Assembly: GCA_023396555.1 (NCBI GenBank) | Contig: JAEWWC010000143.1 | Span: 1 to 6,661 of the forward strand | DNA: 6,661 nucleotides | Source of the DNA: Bacillota bacterium | GTDB lineage: Bacteria > Bacillota > Clostridia > Christensenellales > SZUA-584 | Direction of reading: 5' to 3' | In this document: piece after piece, positions 5,730-6,661 of the stretch | Layout: every line of letters starts with the position of its first letter | Position numbering within the stretch: the first letter of the stretch is position 1 | Program-made: the position numbers and the translations under genes | The notes under the pieces: generated by a model | Seen by the model: the letters and a program-made list of their open reading frames with translations, nothing else | Databases searched by the model: none | Told to the model about the DNA's origin: nothing

Positions 5730-6661
5730 TCACACTTTCAGCTTCGCGAACCGCTCCATCGCTTTGATGGTGTTCTCGCGCGTGTTGAACGCTGTCAGCC
5801 GGAAGTAACCCTCGCCCGCGCTGCCGAAGCCCGCGCCCGGCGTACCCGCCACGCCTGCGTCCAGCAGAGCATCGAAGAAGTCCCACGACGGCATGCCGCC
5901 CGGCGTCTTCAGCCATACATACGGCGAGTTCACGCCGCCCCAGCAGTCGATGCCGATGGAGGCCAAACCCTCGCGGATCACTTTGGCGTTGCCGAGGTAG
6001 AAGTCGATGATCTCCCTGATCTGTGCCTTACCCGCATCCGAATAGCAGGCGAGCGCACCCTTCTGCGTCACATACGGCACGCCGTTGAACTTGGTGGTGT
6101 GGCGGCGGTTCCACATCGCGTTCAGCGAATGCAGGTTACCGTCACTGTCCGCGCCCATCAGCGCCTTGGGCACCACAGTGAACGCGCAGCGCGTGCCGGT
6201 GAAGCCTGCCGTCTTGGAATAGCTGCGGAACTCGATGGCCACTTCCTTCGCGCCCTCGATCTCGTAGATGCTGTGCGGTATGCCGTCCTCACGGATAAAC
6301 GCCTCGTACGCCGCGTCAAACAGAATGATCGCGCCGCTCTTCTTTGCGTACTGTACCCATTCCGTCAGTTCCGCCTTAGTAAGCGCGGTGCCTGTCGGGT
6401 TGTTGGGATAGCAGAGGTAGATGATGTCCACCGGTTCCGTAGGCAGCGACGGTTTGAAGCCGTTGGCCGCGCTGCACGGCAGATAGGTGATGCTCTCGTA
6501 GCCGTTCTTCGCTGTATCAAAATCGCCTGAGCGCCCCGCCATCACGTTGGTGTCCACATACACCGGATACACCGGGTCCAGTACCGCGATGGTGCACATA
6601 TCGGAGAAAAGCTCCTGTATGTTTCCGGTGTCGCACTTCGCGCCGTCCGACACGAACACTT
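5730..6661 (-). CDS. dapL: LL-diaminopimelate aminotransferase, C-terminal part
   Basis: This is a fold-type I PLP aminotransferase that converts tetrahydrodipicolinate directly to LL-2,6-diaminopimelate with glutamate as amino donor. It serves lysine and peptidoglycan synthesis in the cytoplasm. About 310 residues are in view. The family is about 400-410 residues, so roughly 100 N-terminal residues lie beyond the right edge, and the frame is open there. Counting from the GTG codon at 6659, which is an internal valine, visible motifs are FVSDGAKCDTGN (2-13), DPVYPVY (28-34), CYPNNPTG (83-90), PLP-binding D115 and Y118 (FDAAYEAF), the Schiff-base lysine K149 in SYSKTAGFTGTRC, and the carboxylate-binding R287 in GYFRLTAF. 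The FVSDGAKCD and SYSKTAGFTGTRC motifs are typical of DapL rather than general aspartate aminotransferases. The reading frame and active-site residues are intact. No intrinsic terminator follows directly, so transcription may continue into the lipoprotein gene. Confidence 0.95.
   Translation of the reverse strand, partial: VFVSDGAKCDTGNIQELFSDMCTIAVLDPVYPVYVDTNVMAGRSGDFDTAKNGYESITYLPCSAANGFKPSLPTEPVDIIYLCYPNNPTGTALTKAELTEWVQYAKKSGAIILFDAAYEAFIREDGIPHSIYEIEGAKEVAIEFRSYSKTAGFTGTRCAFTVVPKALMGADSDGNLHSLNAMWNRRHTTKFNGVPYVTQKGALACYSDAGKAQIREIIDFYLGNAKVIREGLASIGIDCWGGVNSPYVWLKTPGGMPSWDFFDALLDAGVAGTPGAGFGSAGEGYFRLTAFNTRENTIKAMERFAKLKV

Noticed and set aside
5712..6530. Plus-strand open frame of 272 codons
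   Set aside because: It is antisense to dapL, with an Arg/Ala/Val/His-rich translation and no recognisable domain. dapL is unambiguous on the other strand.

Overview
No mobile element, CRISPR array, rRNA or tRNA gene is visible in this window, and I see no strong sign of an undescribed multi-gene system. It looks like an ordinary chromosomal segment of a GC-rich bacterium. Coding regions are clearly GC-rich, while the gaps between genes are richer in A/T. Purine-rich ribosome binding sites, a near-consensus housekeeping promoter, a Rho-independent terminator and an LL-diaminopimelate aminotransferase would all fit a Clostridia-type Firmicute. That placement is an inference, because LL-diaminopimelate aminotransferase and SbcCD also occur in other phyla.

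Layout from left to right: (1) a plus-strand EamA/DMT-family membrane transporter (13-966), whose frame is open to the window edge; (2) a 197-bp convergent gap (967-1163) with several nested inverted repeats, which looks like a dispersed intergenic repeat and/or bidirectional termination region; (3) the minus-strand pair sbcD-sbcC (5287 down to 1164), with a 10-nt overlap between the two genes and its own recognisable promoter at 5339-5367; (4) a strong intrinsic terminator (5394-5422) directly behind a very small minus-strand lipoprotein gene (5554-5423); (5) a 175-bp gap with a stem-loop; (6) the C-terminal three quarters of a minus-strand dapL gene, cut by the right edge.

Functionally, SbcD (Mre11-type nuclease) and SbcC (Rad50-type ATPase) form one DNA-end and hairpin processing complex. 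DapL makes LL-diaminopimelate for lysine and peptidoglycan. The transporter and the small lipoprotein have no assignable substrate or partner, and nothing shows that they work with SbcCD. The less ordinary points are the structured convergent spacer, the 43-residue lipoprotein, and the stem-loop upstream of it, which pairs better in the minus-strand RNA.
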